From: Balneolaceae bacterium
Lineage (GTDB): Bacteria > Bacteroidota > Rhodothermia > Balneolales > Balneolaceae
DNA length: 7,342 bases
Direction of reading: 5' to 3'
Assembly: GCA_007134665.1 (NCBI GenBank)
Contig: SLKH01000244.1
Coordinates: forward strand, 1-7,342
Below the pieces are notes generated by a model, which made no database searches, had not been told where the DNA came from, and saw only the letters and a program-made list of their open reading frames with translations. Below, piece by piece: positions 5,698 to 7,342 of the stretch. The translations under genes and the position numbers were made by a program. Numbering within the stretch: the first letter of the stretch is position 1; each line of letters begins with the position of its first letter.

Positions 5698-7326
5698 ATG
5701 GTCAAACTCATACGGGTATTCTTTGAATCCATACCGATTCAATTTGCAATAAGCCTATTCATTTTATTTCCACCTGATACTGTTGCACAAGTTACCGGAT
5801 TGATACCTGAAAGGTACTATTCTATACAGGAAAACAGTGTAAGTACACTTGAAGCCTATGGAGACACCTTGTGGACCGGCCCCGGGCTTAACAGGTGGGT
5901 TGAAGGCCAGGGTGAATGGTATATACCTCAGGCAGCTGATTCGGTCTTTTCCGGCCGGGGGCGTGTTTATTCACTGGCTATCAGTCGTGATACCATCGTT
6001 GCAGGTATCGGATACACTTCTTTAGTCGGAGGCCAACGTGTTCAGACTGCAATCGGGTATTACCGAAGTGTGAATGGTGGTGATCACTGGAAATTTTATC
6101 CGTTCCCTCTTGAAGAACCTGATCCGGATATCTGTGATATGGATTCAGACGAATACCTACCCGAATGTGACATCACTTTCCGGTATGGCGATCTGGAATA
6201 CAAACGCCTGCCGGTTGTTGTTCCTCAGCAATCACCTCCATTCGAAGTAGATTTTTCAGGTGATACAATTCTGTCTGTAAATTGGGCATCCGGCCTGATG
6301 AGAAGTCAGAATGGAGGGATTGATTGGGAACGTATTATTCTGCCTCCATCAACTGAAACATCCCTGAACCCCGGTTATGAATACTTCTGGTTTTCGCAGG
6401 ACCGTGAAGGGTCACTGTTGAATCGTTATGATCCGCGATTTGATAATAACCTGCTGGGATTCAGCCTTTTAATAGATCGTCAACGCCGGGTATGGGTAGG
6501 CACTGCATCGGGAATCAATGTCTCAGAGAATGCACTAACTTCACCCGTTGAACGGATAAGCTGGGAACATCTCTCTTTTACAGGTGATCCGCACGGCTTA
6601 TTGGGTGACTGGGTTATCAAAATCCGGGAAAATCCGGTGAATGGTGATATCTGGCTTACAAACTGGCCTTCAGATCCCGATAATCGGGATGGCTATGGAC
6701 TTGTTTCCACATCGGACGGTGGTATAAGCTTTTCACAATTTCTAAAAGGTGTCCGGGTAAATGATATTACCTTCCATAACGGAATGATATATGTTGTAAC
6801 GGATGAAGGACTTTATAAATCTGAAGACGATGGCGAAAATTGGACGCACATCCGGCAAATTACCAGTCCGAATACATTTATTAAGGATGGAGCCCGGTAT
6901 CTTTCCGCAGCCGCCACAAACCGACAAGTATGGGTTGGGACAAGTGATGGGCTGGCGTCAAGCATTGATGGGGTAAACTGGGAAATTACTCGGGTAGATA
7001 TGCCGCTTCGGGGTGGAAATATTTACCAGGCTGATTTACCTGATACCGAAACCTTTGCTTATCCAAATCCATTTTCTCCTTCAAGGCATCAGTTATCACG
7101 GATCAAGTATGAAGTTCCGGAATATAGCCGGGTAAGAATCCGGATCTTTGATTTCGGCATGAACCTGATACGCAATCTGGAAAACCGAGCTCTTTCACGG
7201 GGTGTTTATGAGACGTCCTGGGACGGGATGGATGAAAATGGAAGGCAGGTCGAAAATGGGCCCGTTTTTTATGTAATTGAAATGGGAAGCAGAATGATAA
7301 ATGGAAAAATTCTGATACTTGACTAA
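5698..7326 (+). CDS. Secreted Asp-box beta-propeller protein with FlgD-like C-terminal sorting domain
   Basis: A 542-residue exported protein. Residues 1-31 form a signal peptide with a hydrophobic core FAISLFILF (16-24), cleaved near VAQ. The body looks like a beta-propeller. Five Asp-box-like turns of the S-x-[DN]-G-x-x-W type lie at SVNGGDHW (124-131), SQNGGIDW (203-210), STSDGGISF (337-345), SEDDGENW (375-382) and SIDGVNW (422-428). VWVGT-type strands precede two of them (265-269, 411-415), as in BNR/sialidase-like and two-component-propeller folds. The catalytic residues of a sialidase are not evident. The C-terminus has YPNPFSP (455-461) and WDGMDENGRQVENGPVFY (508-525), then GKILILD. 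This is the FlgD-like Ig domain common as a C-terminal sorting domain of type IX-secreted proteins in this group. An in-frame TTG at 5686 would add four residues; the ATG at 5698 is preferred. It lies behind a terminator and is probably transcribed alone. The ligand is unknown. Confidence 0.8.
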   Translation: MVKLIRVFFESIPIQFAISLFILFPPDTVAQVTGLIPERYYSIQENSVSTLEAYGDTLWTGPGLNRWVEGQGEWYIPQAADSVFSGRGRVYSLAISRDTIVAGIGYTSLVGGQRVQTAIGYYRSVNGGDHWKFYPFPLEEPDPDICDMDSDEYLPECDITFRYGDLEYKRLPVVVPQQSPPFEVDFSGDTILSVNWASGLMRSQNGGIDWERIILPPSTETSLNPGYEYFWFSQDREGSLLNRYDPRFDNNLLGFSLLIDRQRRVWVGTASGINVSENALTSPVERISWEHLSFTGDPHGLLGDWVIKIRENPVNGDIWLTNWPSDPDNRDGYGLVSTSDGGISFSQFLKGVRVNDITFHNGMIYVVTDEGLYKSEDDGENWTHIRQITSPNTFIKDGARYLSAAATNRQVWVGTSDGLASSIDGVNWEITRVDMPLRGGNIYQADLPDTETFAYPNPFSPSRHQLSRIKYEVPEYSRVRIRIFDFGMNLIRNLENRALSRGVYETSWDGMDENGRQVENGPVFYVIEMGSRMINGKILILD

Positions 7327-7342
7327 CTGTGTATAAGATAAA

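Noticed and set aside
6742..6927. Minus-strand 61-residue frame
   Set aside because: It is antisense to the propeller gene across conserved Asp-box motifs.
1..7342. CRISPR array, tRNA, rRNA, insertion sequence ends or attachment sites
   Set aside because: I saw no regularly spaced repeats of suitable length, no cloverleaf or rRNA-like stretch, no transposase or integrase motif, and no terminal inverted repeats flanking a gene.

Overview
The window looks like a chromosomal segment from a member of the Bacteroidota/Balneolota/Rhodothermota group (FCB superphylum). Four things point there. No convincing Shine-Dalgarno sequence precedes any start, and leaders are A/T-rich. One stretch matches the TAnnTTTG -7 box used in this group. 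A secreted beta-propeller protein ends in a PNPF...WDG FlgD-like domain of the sort used as a C-terminal export/sorting domain. A small predicted outer-membrane lipoprotein carries an NTPxF motif that I associate with Bacteroidota. Nothing suggests a plasmid, phage or insertion sequence.

The left half (269-4497) is a run of four genes on the minus strand. In transcription order they are a class I SAM-dependent methyltransferase with an N-terminal CCxHC motif, an outer-membrane beta-barrel-like lipoprotein, a GT4-type glycosyltransferase, and a complete FabF (3-oxoacyl-ACP synthase II). The gaps are 121, 44 and 101 bases, so a loose operon is possible. The -7-like box before the lipoprotein gene and paired inverted repeats before fabF suggest extra internal control. 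A shared cell-envelope theme (acyl chains, glycan, outer membrane) is an inference from predicted product types only. The first 268 bases hold no gene I can name; they contain a dense cluster of short hairpins just downstream of fabF.

The right half (4653-7326) runs on the plus strand, divergent from the methyltransferase. It holds a small secreted DUF5329/YfeK-family protein, an AT-rich gap with a near-perfect 20-base palindrome, an unrecognised 77-residue charged protein closed by a good intrinsic terminator, and a 542-residue secreted protein with five Asp-box-like motifs and a FlgD-like C-terminal domain.

I found no clear new multi-gene system. The best leads are the unrecognised 77-residue gene with its upstream palindrome, the hairpin cluster after fabF, and the competing inverted repeats in the fabF leader.
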